NCBI GenBank assembly: GCA_029432775.1 | Contig: JAROAZ010000029.1 | Location: forward strand, 1 to 64,000 | Source: Pontiellaceae bacterium B12227 | GTDB taxonomy: Bacteria > Verrucomicrobiota > Kiritimatiellia > Kiritimatiellales > Pontiellaceae | DNA length: 64,000 bases | Reading direction: 5' to 3' | Part shown: piece by piece, positions 1 through 7,931 of the stretch | Position numbering within the stretch: position 1 is the first letter of the stretch | Layout of the letters: every line of letters starts with the position of its first letter | Translations under genes and position numbers: made by a program | The notes under the pieces: generated by a model | The model's database searches: none | What the model was told of the DNA's origin: nothing | What the model saw: only the letters and a program-made list of their open reading frames with translations

Positions 1-169
1 TCGTGAGTTTTTCCGTGACCGCAACCGGATGGCGCTCTGGATGAACGGAGCCGGAGCCAAGGGCTCCGCAATACAGCGCCCGTTTCACGACCGCATATAT
101 TTGATCTTCATGGATTATCCAGTTATTCCTGTAATTCTGTCTGAAAAAACGGTTTTATACCCAGCAATT
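1..169. other. Left-edge stretch without a supported gene
   Basis: No recognisable protein is seen on either strand before ruvB. The stretch carries a perfect hairpin, GGAGCC (53-58), loop AAG, GGCTCC (62-67), inside a longer GC-rich dyad. It resembles the hairpin arms of the dispersed elements near 30.3 and 41.6 kb and may be one end of such an element. The rest, about 80-169, is AT-richer and probably carries the ruvB promoter. Confidence 0.4.
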
Positions 170-1156
170 ATGAATAACGAAATTATCACCCCCGATCAGG
201 AATTTGAGCAGAAGTTGCGGCCGGCGCGCTTCGAAGATTTTACAGGGCAGGACAAAATCCGCGAACGGCTGGAACTGTTTGTTAAAGCGGCCCGCCAACG
301 CGAGGACGTGCTGGATCACGTGCTGCTCTCCGGCCCTCCAGGGCTGGGAAAAACGACGCTTTCCTACATTCTGGCCAATGCCATGGATGTGAATATTAAA
401 TGTACGTCCGGCCCGGTGGTGGATAAACCGTCGGACCTCGCCGGCCTGCTGACCAGCCTGGAACGGGGCGATGTGCTGTTTATTGACGAGATTCACCGGA
501 TGCAGCGCTCGGTGGAAGAATATCTCTATTCAGCCATGGAAGATTTTGTGATCGATATCGTGATCGACCAGGGCCCGAACGCGCGATCGGTGCGGCTGAA
601 CATTGAGCCGTTTACACTGATCGGCGCGACCACCCGCAGCGGTATGCTATCCGCGCCGATGCGCTCGCGCTTCGGACTGGTGAACCGGCTGGATTATTAC
701 GATGCCGAAACGCTTTCCAGCATTATTAAACGCTCGGCCCGGATTCTGGGGGTGGAACTTGAAGATACCGGAGCCATGGAAATTGCATCACGCTCGCGCG
801 GCACCCCGCGTATTGCGAACAATCTGCTGCGCCGGGCGCGCGACTATGCGCAGGTGATGGCCGATAACATCATTACCGCCGAGCTGGCCGACAAAGCCCT
901 CAACCTGCTGGACATCGACGGCGACGGCCTGGAGGAAATGGATAAACGCATTCTCTCCTGCATTATTGAAAAATTTAACGGCGGCCCGGTGGGCATCAGT
1001 TCCATGGCGGTGTCGGTGGGCGAAGAATCGGATACCATTGAGGAAGTCTACGAACCCTACCTGATTCAGGAGGGCTACCTCCAGCGGACGGCCCAGGGCC
1101 GTATTGCCACACCCCGCGCGTATGCCAAGTTCGGGCTCGTTCCTCCGGAAAAATAG
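170..1156 (+). CDS. ruvB: Holliday junction branch-migration ATPase RuvB
   Basis: RuvB is the hexameric AAA+ motor that, with RuvA, drives branch migration of Holliday junctions during recombinational repair. The 328-residue product has the family's usual length. Walker A GPPGLGKT lies at residues 55-62, Walker B FIDEIH near 104-109, the sensor GATTR and the arginine-finger segment MRSRFG follow, and a winged-helix C-terminus ends the protein. The reading frame is open further upstream, but ATG 170 gives the normal RuvB N-terminus ([17 protein letters not shown]) and the extra 47 residues look like nothing known. ruvA and ruvC are not next to it here. The small membrane gene at 1169 follows after 12 bases and may be cotranscribed. 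No copy of the dispersed TTCCA palindrome lies in this gene. Confidence 0.97.
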   Translation: MNNEIITPDQEFEQKLRPARFEDFTGQDKIRERLELFVKAARQREDVLDHVLLSGPPGLGKTTLSYILANAMDVNIKCTSGPVVDKPSDLAGLLTSLERGDVLFIDEIHRMQRSVEEYLYSAMEDFVIDIVIDQGPNARSVRLNIEPFTLIGATTRSGMLSAPMRSRFGLVNRLDYYDAETLSSIIKRSARILGVELEDTGAMEIASRSRGTPRIANNLLRRARDYAQVMADNIITAELADKALNLLDIDGDGLEEMDKRILSCIIEKFNGGPVGISSMAVSVGEESDTIEEVYEPYLIQEGYLQRTAQGRIATPRAYAKFGLVPPEK

Positions 1157-1168
1157 GCTCAACCACGC

Positions 1169-1414
1169 ATGAAAAAACCAAATCTAAAGAACAATCCCTT
1201 CATCGCCTTTCTGCTGAGCTTCCTGTTTCCAGGCATTGGAATGTTTTATCTTCAGTGCTGGAAAAAGGGATTCATCAATATCGGCATACTCGTGGTTTTA
1301 GGAATCTTCCTGAGCCGAATCGAAAACGTCCCGTTCTTCATCCCGGTCTTCATCGGTATTGCTTCCGGTGCCTGGGCCTATCTCGAAGCAGAGCAGATCA
1401 AAAGAGCCGACTGA
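1169..1414 (+). CDS. Small membrane protein, TM2/DUF5683-like
   Basis: This 81-residue protein has a short polar N-terminus (MKKPNLKNNPF), then two hydrophobic segments at about 12-30 and 38-66 separated by a basic turn (CWKKGF). The pattern AFLLSFLFPGIGMFY followed by W-K-x-G resembles the TM2 and related small membrane-protein families, whose function is not established. It lies 12 bases after ruvB on the same strand. Codons 20-25 contain a copy of the dispersed palindrome TTCCAGGCATTGGAA (1227-1241), read here as F-P-G-I-G-M. The role is unknown. Confidence 0.75.
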   Translation: MKKPNLKNNPFIAFLLSFLFPGIGMFYLQCWKKGFINIGILVVLGIFLSRIENVPFFIPVFIGIASGAWAYLEAEQIKRAD

Positions 1415-1419
1415 ACTGC

Positions 1420-2232
1420 TTACAGCAGATCTTTCAGGCTGGTGACCTTGCGCTCACCTTCGATCACCGACAGGTTTACATTGTCCACGCAGACCAGACC
1501 ATTGATATCGTCTTTAGCCGAAAATCCGTAGAGCAGATGATCGCCTCTCCACAGCGATGCTTTATCGCCCTCCAGCGCCGCATCTTTGAACGCGTGTTTT
1601 AAAACCACGTTTCCATCGGAATCCGAGAGGGTCAGATTCACTTTGAATACATTCGGCGTGGTATCCTTGAGTGCAGTCAGTTTCATATGATACCAGCTTG
1701 AGACCGCGCTGCTGCCTTCAGCTGGACGCACAACAAAGGTTTCCGCGGGAAGCTTTGGAACATTTTCCCAATGCGGCAGATTACCGCGTATCAACCAGTC
1801 ACCTGTGGGGCTGATGCCCAGACTGTAGACCCAGCGGTTGCTGACATTCAGAGACTGCTCCCCGAACAAAATCGCGATTCCGTTCTTCGCTTCATCCACG
1901 TGTCCGCCATTCAGACCGATCTGGAAATCCATTTGGAAAACGGCCGTATCGCCCGGCCTCCAGGTCACGGCGCTTTTGTTGCGATAGATTTTCATGTAGT
2001 TCTCGGCACCGCTGATCACCAGGGCTTTATCGCCCATGGTTTGCGTGATGCCCAGATGGTCAACCACGATAAAATTGCCGGCGGAAACATCCTGCCTGTC
2101 AGACCACCACCCTTGCTGCGCATGCAAAGGGCCGTCATTGTATCCATTAAACGTGCACTCCTGTGCTCGCAAAGATGATAACGAGAACAAGATAAATAGA
2201 GCAGTAATCGCGGGAAACTTTATATACTTCAT
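1420..2232 (-). CDS. Secreted jellyroll/LamG-like protein of unknown function
   Basis: The 270-residue product begins with a clear Sec signal peptide (MKYIKFPAITALFILFSLSS, cleavage after LRA-Q near residue 23). The mature part is rich in beta-type segments and resembles concanavalin/LamG-like jellyroll modules: an opening F-N-G-Y-N-D-G-P-L stretch, W-x-x-G tracts and a closing V-C-V-D-N-V-N-L strand. The N-terminal region of the GH86 enzyme at 34.9 kb has the same look. No catalytic motif is visible, so carbohydrate binding or scaffolding is only a guess. A GAGG ribosome site precedes ATG 2232. A LacI-type operator at 2295-2308, shared in form with the GH86 promoter, suggests sugar-responsive control. 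Confidence 0.7.
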   Translation of the reverse strand: MKYIKFPAITALFILFSLSSLRAQECTFNGYNDGPLHAQQGWWSDRQDVSAGNFIVVDHLGITQTMGDKALVISGAENYMKIYRNKSAVTWRPGDTAVFQMDFQIGLNGGHVDEAKNGIAILFGEQSLNVSNRWVYSLGISPTGDWLIRGNLPHWENVPKLPAETFVVRPAEGSSAVSSWYHMKLTALKDTTPNVFKVNLTLSDSDGNVVLKHAFKDAALEGDKASLWRGDHLLYGFSAKDDINGLVCVDNVNLSVIEGERKVTSLKDLL

Positions 2233-2294
2233 GCTAAAAACCTCAGTTTTACATATTGATACATCAACTCGTCTAAAAATAATTAATATCCATT

Positions 2295-2308
2295 TGTTAA
2301 CGTTATCA
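2295..2308. promoter_or_regulatory. LacI-family-like operator upstream of the secreted jellyroll gene
   Basis: TGTTAACGTTATCA is a near-perfect 14-bp palindrome (12 of 14 positions symmetric) centred on AACGTT, the typical form of LacI/GalR operators. On the minus strand its TTAACA half could serve as a -35 box, with a weak TTTAGA 17 bases on. An almost identical site overlaps the -35 of the GH86 gene at 34788-34801. Confidence 0.5.
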
Positions 2309-2318
2309 CTATAAGCAC

Positions 2319-2350
2319 AAAAAATACCACCTGTCCGATAGGACGGTGGT
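2319..2350 (-). terminator. Rho-independent terminator of the ppiC-like gene
   Basis: Read on the minus strand, an ACCACC/GGTGGT plus GTCC/GGAC stem with a one-base bulge and a TATC loop (2326-2350) is followed by six Ts. It ends transcription from the parvulin gene at 2388-2669. A TTCCA palindrome lies between the stop codon and this stem. Confidence 0.75.
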
Positions 2351-2366
2351 TTTTCGACAAAAACAG

Positions 2367-2381
2367 TTCCAGGGTCTGGAA
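2367..2381. repeat. Dispersed 15-bp palindrome (intergenic copy)
   Basis: TTCCAGGGTCTGGAA lies six bases beyond the stop codon of the parvulin gene at 2388 and before its terminator. It is one of 37 copies of TTCCARNNNYTGGAA found in the window. Confidence 0.9.
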
Positions 2382-2387
2382 AAACTT

Positions 2388-2669
2388 TTAGTCTACGCGT
2401 TTCGTGACTTCCACGAGGTGGTAGCCGAACTGCGTCTTTATTGGACCCTGTACGACACCGATCGGAGCACTGAAGACGACGGCGTCGAATTCCTTCACCA
2501 TCTGCCCCGGCTTAAACATTCCAAGCGCACCGCCCTTCTTTCCCGACGGGCACTTCGAGTGCGCCTTGGCCATTTTTGAAAAATCCACGCCCTTATCGAG
2601 CTTCTTTTTCAGATCCGCGCATTTCCTCTCTGTTTCCACCAAAATATGCCGTGCTGCTGCTGAGGCCAT
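2388..2669 (-). CDS. ppiC: Parvulin-type peptidyl-prolyl isomerase (copy 2)
   Basis: Parvulins catalyse cis-trans isomerisation of peptidyl-prolyl bonds. This single-domain 93-residue protein matches the length of E. coli PpiC (93) and keeps its landmarks: RHILV with His8, C-P-S-G around residue 40, G-A-L-G, M-V-x-E-F-D and a closing T-Q-F-G-Y-H-L. The open frame extends 29 residues upstream of ATG 2669, but MASAAARHILV aligns exactly with the neighbouring paralogue, so that start is chosen. It has no signal peptide and should be cytoplasmic. It is a tandem duplicate of the gene at 2773-3054. It is more diverged and lysine-richer (KKKLDKG, SGKKGG), which suggests specialisation. Transcription ends at the terminator at 2319-2350. 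Confidence 0.92.
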   Translation of the reverse strand: MASAAARHILVETERKCADLKKKLDKGVDFSKMAKAHSKCPSGKKGGALGMFKPGQMVKEFDAVVFSAPIGVVQGPIKTQFGYHLVEVTKRVD

Positions 2670-2714
2670 ACTGCTCTCCCGTATTGAGTTGATAAACGCC
2701 TGCCAACGGAACCA

Positions 2715-2748
2715 GGCCGGCGCAATTCGGATGGCGATTGCGCCGGCC
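2715..2748. other. Perfect 12-bp hairpin between the two parvulin genes
   Basis: GGCCGGCGCAAT (2715-2726) and ATTGCGCCGGCC (2737-2748) form a perfect stem with a 10-base loop. There is no T-run on the minus side, so it is not a standard terminator. It may stabilise the 3' end of the upstream ppiC mRNA or reduce read-through. Confidence 0.6.
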
Positions 2749-2772
2749 AGGCGCAATCACGCTTCTTCCGTG

Positions 2773-3054
2773 TTAGTCCACGCGGGCTGTGACTTCCAGG
2801 AGGTGGTAGCCGAACTGGGTTTTAACCGGGCCCTGTACTTCGCCGATCGGAGCGCTGAATACGACTTCGTCGAACTCGCGAACCATCTGGCCAGGTCCGA
2901 ATGTACCGAGCGCTCCGCCGTCGCCGCCGGACGGGCATTTGGAATGTGCTTTTGCCAGTTCTCCGAAATCGGCACCTTCATCAATCTGTTTTTTCAGGGT
3001 CAGGCAATCCGCTTCGGATGCCACTAGAATATGTCGAGCTGCTGCTGAGGCCAT
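2773..3054 (-). CDS. ppiC: Parvulin-type peptidyl-prolyl isomerase (copy 1)
   Basis: This is a cytoplasmic PpiC-like parvulin of 93 residues, the size of E. coli PpiC. His8 (RHILV), Cys40 (KCPSGG), the M-V-R-E-F-D segment and the final F-G-Y-H motif are all present, so the isomerase site looks intact. It is the first gene of a tandem pair; the downstream copy starts 103 bases later, past a strong hairpin. The start is fixed by alignment of MASAAARHILV in both copies, with a GGAGAG ribosome site just upstream. The acidic loop (EGADFGEL, SGGDGG) differs from the lysine-rich loop of copy 2. General folding help for cytoplasmic proteins is the expected role. Confidence 0.93.
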   Translation of the reverse strand: MASAAARHILVASEADCLTLKKQIDEGADFGELAKAHSKCPSGGDGGALGTFGPGQMVREFDEVVFSAPIGEVQGPVKTQFGYHLLEVTARVD

Positions 3055-3119
3055 AGGGTCTCTCCTTGGTTTGAATTAAAGATCGGAAGATGAAGGGAAA
3101 ATGGAATGATGGCAAGCCT

Positions 3120-3869
3120 TCAGACCTCCACGATATTGGGCGAGAATACCTGCCGCTCCTCTCCACGCTGGCGTACCAGATCGAGCAGCCAGTCATCGCC
3201 TTTGCGGCGATAGGTCCAGAATTCGGTAAATAACGGATCGCGCTTATCAATAATTTTTTCATCCCGGTCGACGGTCCAGTCATTGGAAAAAACATGCAGC
3301 TCAACCGTAAAATTATCGCGGTCATCGTCCAGATAGTCCTGCACCTGCATCACATTGCAACGGAGAATGCGGGTATCGGCCATGGTGTCGCGATGCCCCC
3401 GCTTCTTTGCCTTGCGGATCTTCTTGCTCCAATCCCTGAAAAGGGACGAGGTCAGCAGTGCATCGAGCGTTTCCAGATCCTGGGCGCACCACGCCTGCTG
3501 AATTTCATGGAAACTGGACTCGACGTGTTCCTTGAGCCGGCGCTCTTCCCAAACCGGATCAATGGTCATGAGATGCTTTAACAGTCTGCGGGTCCGGTTG
3601 CGCTTCCGTCGATGGCGCAGCTTCCGGATCCAGAAGAAGCAGGGCGTACTCAGCAAGATCATAACAATCAGCCAAAAAGCCCAGGCCCCGTCTCCAAAGA
3701 TTGGAATTGCGGATCCACTCCCACCCTGCCCGTATATGTAGCCACCACCGGTATAACCACCGCCGGCCCCACCCGCACCGCCGCCGGCTCCGCCTCCTCC
3801 CCCGCGCCCGAAAACCGGCGGCAGGGCATGAAGCAGAACAAACAGGATCGGAATGAGCGGACGGGCCAT
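3120..3869 (-). CDS. Gly-rich membrane protein with Tim44-like domain
   Basis: The 249-residue product has a signal or anchor segment (PLIPILFVLLHALPPVFG, about 4-21), a glycine-rich linker (about 22-58, mostly Gly with Ala and Tyr), a transmembrane helix near 70-85 (WAFWLIVMILLSTPCFFWI) and an arginine-rich stretch. The C-terminal half (about 115-240) looks like a Tim44-like domain: L-T-S-S-L-F-R-D-W, V-E-L-H-V-F, F-W-T-Y-R-R and W-L-L-D. In bacteria this fold occurs in inner-membrane proteins of uncertain job. The frame runs on upstream through the thioredoxin-like gene, but ATG 3869 starts 7 bases after that gene's stop, so the two form an operon. An imperfect palindrome copy (CTCCAAAGATTGGAA, 3692-3706) lies in the anchor region. 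Confidence 0.8.
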   Translation of the reverse strand: MARPLIPILFVLLHALPPVFGRGGGGGAGGGAGGAGGGYTGGGYIYGQGGSGSAIPIFGDGAWAFWLIVMILLSTPCFFWIRKLRHRRKRNRTRRLLKHLMTIDPVWEERRLKEHVESSFHEIQQAWCAQDLETLDALLTSSLFRDWSKKIRKAKKRGHRDTMADTRILRCNVMQVQDYLDDDRDNFTVELHVFSNDWTVDRDEKIIDKRDPLFTEFWTYRRKGDDWLLDLVRQRGEERQVFSPNIVEV

Positions 3870-3876
3870 GGTTGAG

Positions 3877-4518
3877 CTATTTTTTCGTGAACTTTTCGAT
3901 CTTCTTAATGAATTCCGGCGGGCCCCAATCCTTCTCGGCTCCACCAATCTTTCCCAGCTTTTTCCCGGATGGGGAAACAAGGTAGGTGCAGGGGAAGCCC
4001 TTGCATGGAAACTTTTTATAGAGTTCGGCGTTTTCTTCCTTCCACTCCTCGCCCTCGTCCCGATCGGAAAAGTCAGCAATATAGAAGACCAGATTCTCCT
4101 TGGCATAGGCTTTGAATTCAGACTGATCGAGCACATTATCCTCCAGCACCCGGCACCATCCGCACCAGGAAGGGGCGGTGTAGAGAAACAGAATCGGGTA
4201 GCCCAGCTCTTTTGCTTCGGCCTGGGCTTTCGAAAAATCCGAATGCCAACGCAGCGAACGATCTTTTATCGCCTGCAGTTTGAGCCGCTCCTCAATCCCG
4301 CGCTTATATTCAGCGATAAAGTCCTGATCGGCCTGCGCAAAATAGGAAATATCCAACGCATGCACTTTACGGGCACGCCCGACCTCCAGAAAAACCTTAT
4401 CCCCTGAAACCCGGATGAGTTTCGCTTCAAGCGTTTTTCCTTCGGTATTCGTCCAGACGCGTCCCTGAGCCGAACAGATGAATCCGATCGCGATCACGGC
4501 AATAGCACATTTCTTCAT
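3877..4518 (-). CDS. Exported SHD1-thioredoxin-like protein
   Basis: The 213-residue protein has a signal peptide (KKCAIAVIAIGFICSAQG). An SHD1-type module follows at about 20-68 (R-V-W-T-N-T-E-G-K-T-L-E-A ... A-D-Q-D-F-I), and then a thioredoxin-like domain at about 90-213. The active site APSWCGWCRVLEDN keeps the C-x-x-C pair, and a cis-proline equivalent sits in KGFPCTYLV. A periplasmic thiol-disulfide role is likely. A GTG two codons upstream is in frame, but ATG 4518 is preceded by a strong AGGGGGTGG site and is preferred. The Tim44-like gene follows 7 bases after its stop. A second SHD1 protein, fused to a C39-like peptidase, lies at 38708-40078. Confidence 0.88.
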   Translation of the reverse strand: MKKCAIAVIAIGFICSAQGRVWTNTEGKTLEAKLIRVSGDKVFLEVGRARKVHALDISYFAQADQDFIAEYKRGIEERLKLQAIKDRSLRWHSDFSKAQAEAKELGYPILFLYTAPSWCGWCRVLEDNVLDQSEFKAYAKENLVFYIADFSDRDEGEEWKEENAELYKKFPCKGFPCTYLVSPSGKKLGKIGGAEKDWGPPEFIKKIEKFTKK

Positions 4519-4533
4519 TCCCACCCCCTGTGG

Positions 4534-6246
4534 TTATTTCTTTCTATTCTTCAGCTGCGTCGCTCCCCCGAGTTCAGCAAAGCCGGTTTTTTCCAGATCC
4601 GTCCAGAGTGTACCTTCCCCCGCGTGAATAATGTTCAGTTTCATTTTCGGGTTCAGCTTATCCGCAAAGACCCATTTAGAATACGCCACCGGATCGCCGA
4701 AGGCCGCCGTTTTCAGCTGCAGTCCTTTGGCTATCTCACCTTCCACTTTTTCCAGTGCCGATGCATCGGCTACGCCAATCACACGCACCTTGTCCGCATT
4801 GATGGATGCGGTCGCTTTACGAATTTCGGCTTCCTTCCTGAGCGTTTCCGCCTGAATGGTGGCCACCTGCTTATCCAGATCCGCGGCAATCTCGGCCTTC
4901 AGTTTTTCGGTCTCCTGCATGACCTGCTCACCGCGCTGCTCAATCAGCGAAACCTCGGTGTTGAGCTCAGCTTCCTTACGAGCCGTGTTCTGACGCTCTT
5001 TATTCGTCAGATCCTGCTCCACGGCAATACTGGCCTGCTGGATCGGGGTGCGGATTTGATTCGGCACTTCGACGTGCCGGATCAGTGCGTTGTAGACGCG
5101 AATATCTTTTTCCCCCAGCGTTTCTTCGAGCGATTCGGTCAGGTCCTCCTGAAACTGCTCGCGGCCTTCGCCCACGATGAAATCTTTCGCCCGATACTCA
5201 GACCCTTTGTTCCGGGAGATCGAGGTAATCTGCGGCATAATGATTTTATCCACCACCGCCGGCAGGTCGCCGTAACGCCGATAGATCCCTGCAATATCGC
5301 CGGGATCGAGTTCGAACTCCAGTGTCATATCCAGGCTGATCTCAAACCCGTCGCGCGATGGAAAGCTGACGAGTTCCATCAGGTTCATTTCGCCCTCTTC
5401 CAATGAGGCCGGAGCGATGTCATGCAACTTCTTGCCGGCCTTGAAATCAACCTGCTGACCGCGTTGGGACTGAGGAGCCCACGAACTGGTGCGTTTGCTG
5501 AAATAGTCCGCGCGTTTCTTTTCCTGCTTCTGCAGCATGTTGTTCTGGAGCACATTCAGCGCCTGGCTCTGGCCCAGCTGACGCGCTTTGGTAACCACCT
5601 TGCTGCCGCCCTGTCCGAGCAGCGAAACCTGATTGATCCCGATTTCCAGCACATCCACTTTATAAGCCTGCGGATTGACATAGTAGAGCCCGGGATGCAG
5701 CACATCTTTACGAACGCCTTTCTGTTGATCGTTGGCGAACTGGCCATCCGGCGCCTGTGTTCCGGAGCGGGAGGTAATCACGCCGGCATAGCCAATCGGA
5801 ATGCTGATGGCATCCACGATCTCCACGTTGTAGCCATAGCGATTCATCCGGTATTTTCCCGGTCCCAGCACATCGCGCCAGATGCCTTTCTGTCCGCGTT
5901 CAGCAATGAACTCACCGGTCGCCAGTTTGTCGCCGACCTTTGAGGTGACGATGCCGACTTTTCCCGGATCAATGATGATGGCATCTTCGATTTTCCACTC
6001 ATAAAAGAGCGGGAAACGGAAATGACGGCCTTCACCCAGCGGTTCCTCGAGAATACCCTTTTGCCCCTCACGGGCCAGAATCTGTCCCTCATCCAGCGGA
6101 TCGCCGACTTTGGCGGTAATGATGGCCATTTCATTGGGGCCCACATAGAAACGGCAGAAGCCCCAGACAAACATGGTGGTCAGTCCCCCGCCGACAAACA
6201 GGACCGTAAGTAATAAACCTATAATTGCTTTGGTAGAGATTTTCAT
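4534..6246 (-). CDS. SPFH/band 7 membrane protein (second of a coupled pair)
   Basis: The 570-residue protein has one N-terminal membrane helix (about 8-30), then three tandem copies of a roughly 55-residue unit built on G-x-V/M-x-I-x-T-x-K-V-G-D-x-L-x-x-G and Q-K-G-I (starting near 37, 93 and 153). An SPFH/band 7 region follows at about 280-400, and then a long charged coiled coil (about 405-500) rich in Glu, Gln and Lys. Band 7 proteins oligomerise on membranes and organise microdomains or protease complexes. Its ATG overlaps the stop of the upstream paralogue (ATGA, 6243-6246), so translation is probably coupled and the two may form a hetero-oligomer. No partner protease is seen nearby. 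Confidence 0.85.
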   Translation of the reverse strand: MKISTKAIIGLLLTVLFVGGGLTTMFVWGFCRFYVGPNEMAIITAKVGDPLDEGQILAREGQKGILEEPLGEGRHFRFPLFYEWKIEDAIIIDPGKVGIVTSKVGDKLATGEFIAERGQKGIWRDVLGPGKYRMNRYGYNVEIVDAISIPIGYAGVITSRSGTQAPDGQFANDQQKGVRKDVLHPGLYYVNPQAYKVDVLEIGINQVSLLGQGGSKVVTKARQLGQSQALNVLQNNMLQKQEKKRADYFSKRTSSWAPQSQRGQQVDFKAGKKLHDIAPASLEEGEMNLMELVSFPSRDGFEISLDMTLEFELDPGDIAGIYRRYGDLPAVVDKIIMPQITSISRNKGSEYRAKDFIVGEGREQFQEDLTESLEETLGEKDIRVYNALIRHVEVPNQIRTPIQQASIAVEQDLTNKERQNTARKEAELNTEVSLIEQRGEQVMQETEKLKAEIAADLDKQVATIQAETLRKEAEIRKATASINADKVRVIGVADASALEKVEGEIAKGLQLKTAAFGDPVAYSKWVFADKLNPKMKLNIIHAGEGTLWTDLEKTGFAELGGATQLKNRKK

Positions 6247-7757
6247 TCTGCACCTCCCTTCGCCGGAGCGTAGGTGCTGAATATGCTGCCTACCCCTCCA
6301 TCAGAATCTGAACTGAGCACCGAGAGAATACTCGGAGCCAGTCTTTCGTAGAGCGTGTACCGCGCAAAGTTTTCGCCAGTACCGAACGCGTTGACTTTAT
6401 TTCCAATAACCGAAGCTTCCGCTTCGTTCTGAGCAGTGATGGCGTCCTTTTTACCGTCGGCCGTCAGCAGAATGGCTTCCGCCTGAAACAGTGCGGCTTC
6501 ATATTCCACCTTCGCCACATCCAGCTCCTTCTGCGCGGAGATCAGGCGTACGCTCTGGTCCTGCTCGGCATCAATCACAGCGCGGATACGCTTGGTATCG
6601 GCCTCCACCTTTTCACGGCTCTGAATGGCCAGCATTTCCTGCTTCGTCAGTTCAGCCTTCGATTTGGCCTGTACAATCTGTTGCTCATATTTGGCCGCAT
6701 CCTGTACCGCCAGCTCGCGGTCGCGGTTAATACTGGCAATTTCGTCCGGCACGATAATTTTCCGAACCAGCACCGATTTAATATCAACACCCCAGCCCTT
6801 CGACTTGCTGTGCAAATGTTCTTCCAGCTCGTTCTGGAATTTCTGCCGCGTTTCACCAACGATGAAATTCACCGCCGGATGCTTGCTGCCTTCAATGCGG
6901 CTGAAACCGCGCGCCCTCGGAAGAATCAGTTTTTTAATAATGTCGTCCATATCCCCTACGCGGTGCGTCAGGAAAGCGGCCTCGCCGCGCTGGATGCCGA
7001 ACTCGATCGTGCCTTCAACCGTCACCGTAAAACCGTCCAGGGTCAGGAAGTTGATCACGTCTTTACCCGACATCTCAAAACGCTGACTCTGCAAGTTTAC
7101 TTCCACTGAGTTATAGATGTACGGATTCAGATAGTGCGTCCCCGGATCGAGCAGCATGCCGTCGACCCCTTTCAGCCCCTTCTCCACCAGAAACGTGTTG
7201 CGCTTTTCCTTCGGGACATCGTGATTGAGCACATCCTGACCGGTCAGGGCCGTCACCACGCCCACATGCCCGGGTCGGATGTTAATGGCATCGAACAACG
7301 CAACGTGATAGGCGTATGGGTTGATGCGGTATTTACCGGGACGCAGAATTTCCTCCACGATCCCTTTTTCATTTTCAACCGCCATAATCCTGCCGGGCTG
7401 AAGTTCCCGGCCGTAGAGACGGGTCATCACACCAAGCTTTCCGGCCGGTACGTCGAGAATCCGCTGCTTCCGCCAGCTCCACGTATAGGGATTCCGGAAA
7501 TAGCGCCCTTCTGAAAGGACATCGAGTTGGATGCCCTTCTGTCCTGCTTCCAACGCGATCACCTGACCGGGAGGCAGGTTGTCGCCGGTTTTACGGATCA
7601 GCACCGCAATTTCCCCCGCTCCGGGTTCGATCCGGCAGAAAAACCAGAAAAAGACGAAGGCTGCAATAACGCCCCCGACAATCAAAACCGGCAGTGATGT
7701 GAGCAACGGAATATTCAGCTTCACCTGCGGCGGTTTAAAATCTATATGATCACTCAT
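6243..7757 (-). CDS. SPFH/band 7 membrane protein (first of a coupled pair)
   Basis: The 504-residue protein is a paralogue of the downstream gene. It has a membrane helix at about 20-42 (LLTSLPVLIVGGVIAAFVFF), repeated G-E-I-A-V-L-I / G-K-L-G-V-M-T / G-H-V-G-V-V-T units, each with a Q-K-G-I or E-K-G-I signature, an SPFH domain at about 230-350 and a coiled coil to about 460. The start ATG 7757 follows an AGGAGG ribosome site; a TTG two codons earlier is less likely. Transcription probably starts in the 170-base gap before 7932. A TTCCA palindrome sits 23 bases upstream of the start. Its end overlaps the next gene by four bases, so this is a two-gene operon of membrane scaffolds of unknown client. 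Confidence 0.85.
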   Translation of the reverse strand: MSDHIDFKPPQVKLNIPLLTSLPVLIVGGVIAAFVFFWFFCRIEPGAGEIAVLIRKTGDNLPPGQVIALEAGQKGIQLDVLSEGRYFRNPYTWSWRKQRILDVPAGKLGVMTRLYGRELQPGRIMAVENEKGIVEEILRPGKYRINPYAYHVALFDAINIRPGHVGVVTALTGQDVLNHDVPKEKRNTFLVEKGLKGVDGMLLDPGTHYLNPYIYNSVEVNLQSQRFEMSGKDVINFLTLDGFTVTVEGTIEFGIQRGEAAFLTHRVGDMDDIIKKLILPRARGFSRIEGSKHPAVNFIVGETRQKFQNELEEHLHSKSKGWGVDIKSVLVRKIIVPDEIASINRDRELAVQDAAKYEQQIVQAKSKAELTKQEMLAIQSREKVEADTKRIRAVIDAEQDQSVRLISAQKELDVAKVEYEAALFQAEAILLTADGKKDAITAQNEAEASVIGNKVNAFGTGENFARYTLYERLAPSILSVLSSDSDGGVGSIFSTYAPAKGGAE

Positions 7758-7779
7758 CCCCAACCTCCTGTTATTTTGT

Positions 7780-7794
7780 TTCCAAGGATTGGAA
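7780..7794. repeat. Dispersed 15-bp palindrome in the divergent promoter region
   Basis: TTCCAAGGATTGGAA lies between the divergently transcribed SPFH operon (start 7757) and the adenylate kinase gene (start 7932). The remainder of this 174-base gap is AT-rich and shows no other structure. Confidence 0.9.
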
Positions 7795-7931
7795 AAAAGG
7801 TTAGCACGCCCCTTTCAGGCCGCCACTATTAATTCCTCTGAAAATTATAATCGGCCCTCTTATTTGACGGATTAGTAAATTGCAATGTTCAGCCCCACTC
7901 TCTAGCCTCTAAGAAATCAAAAAGGGGTAAA

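Noticed and set aside
2715-2748. The 12-bp hairpin between the parvulin genes as a rho-independent terminator
   Set aside because: The stem is perfect, but no T-run follows on the minus strand, so it is listed only as a hairpin.
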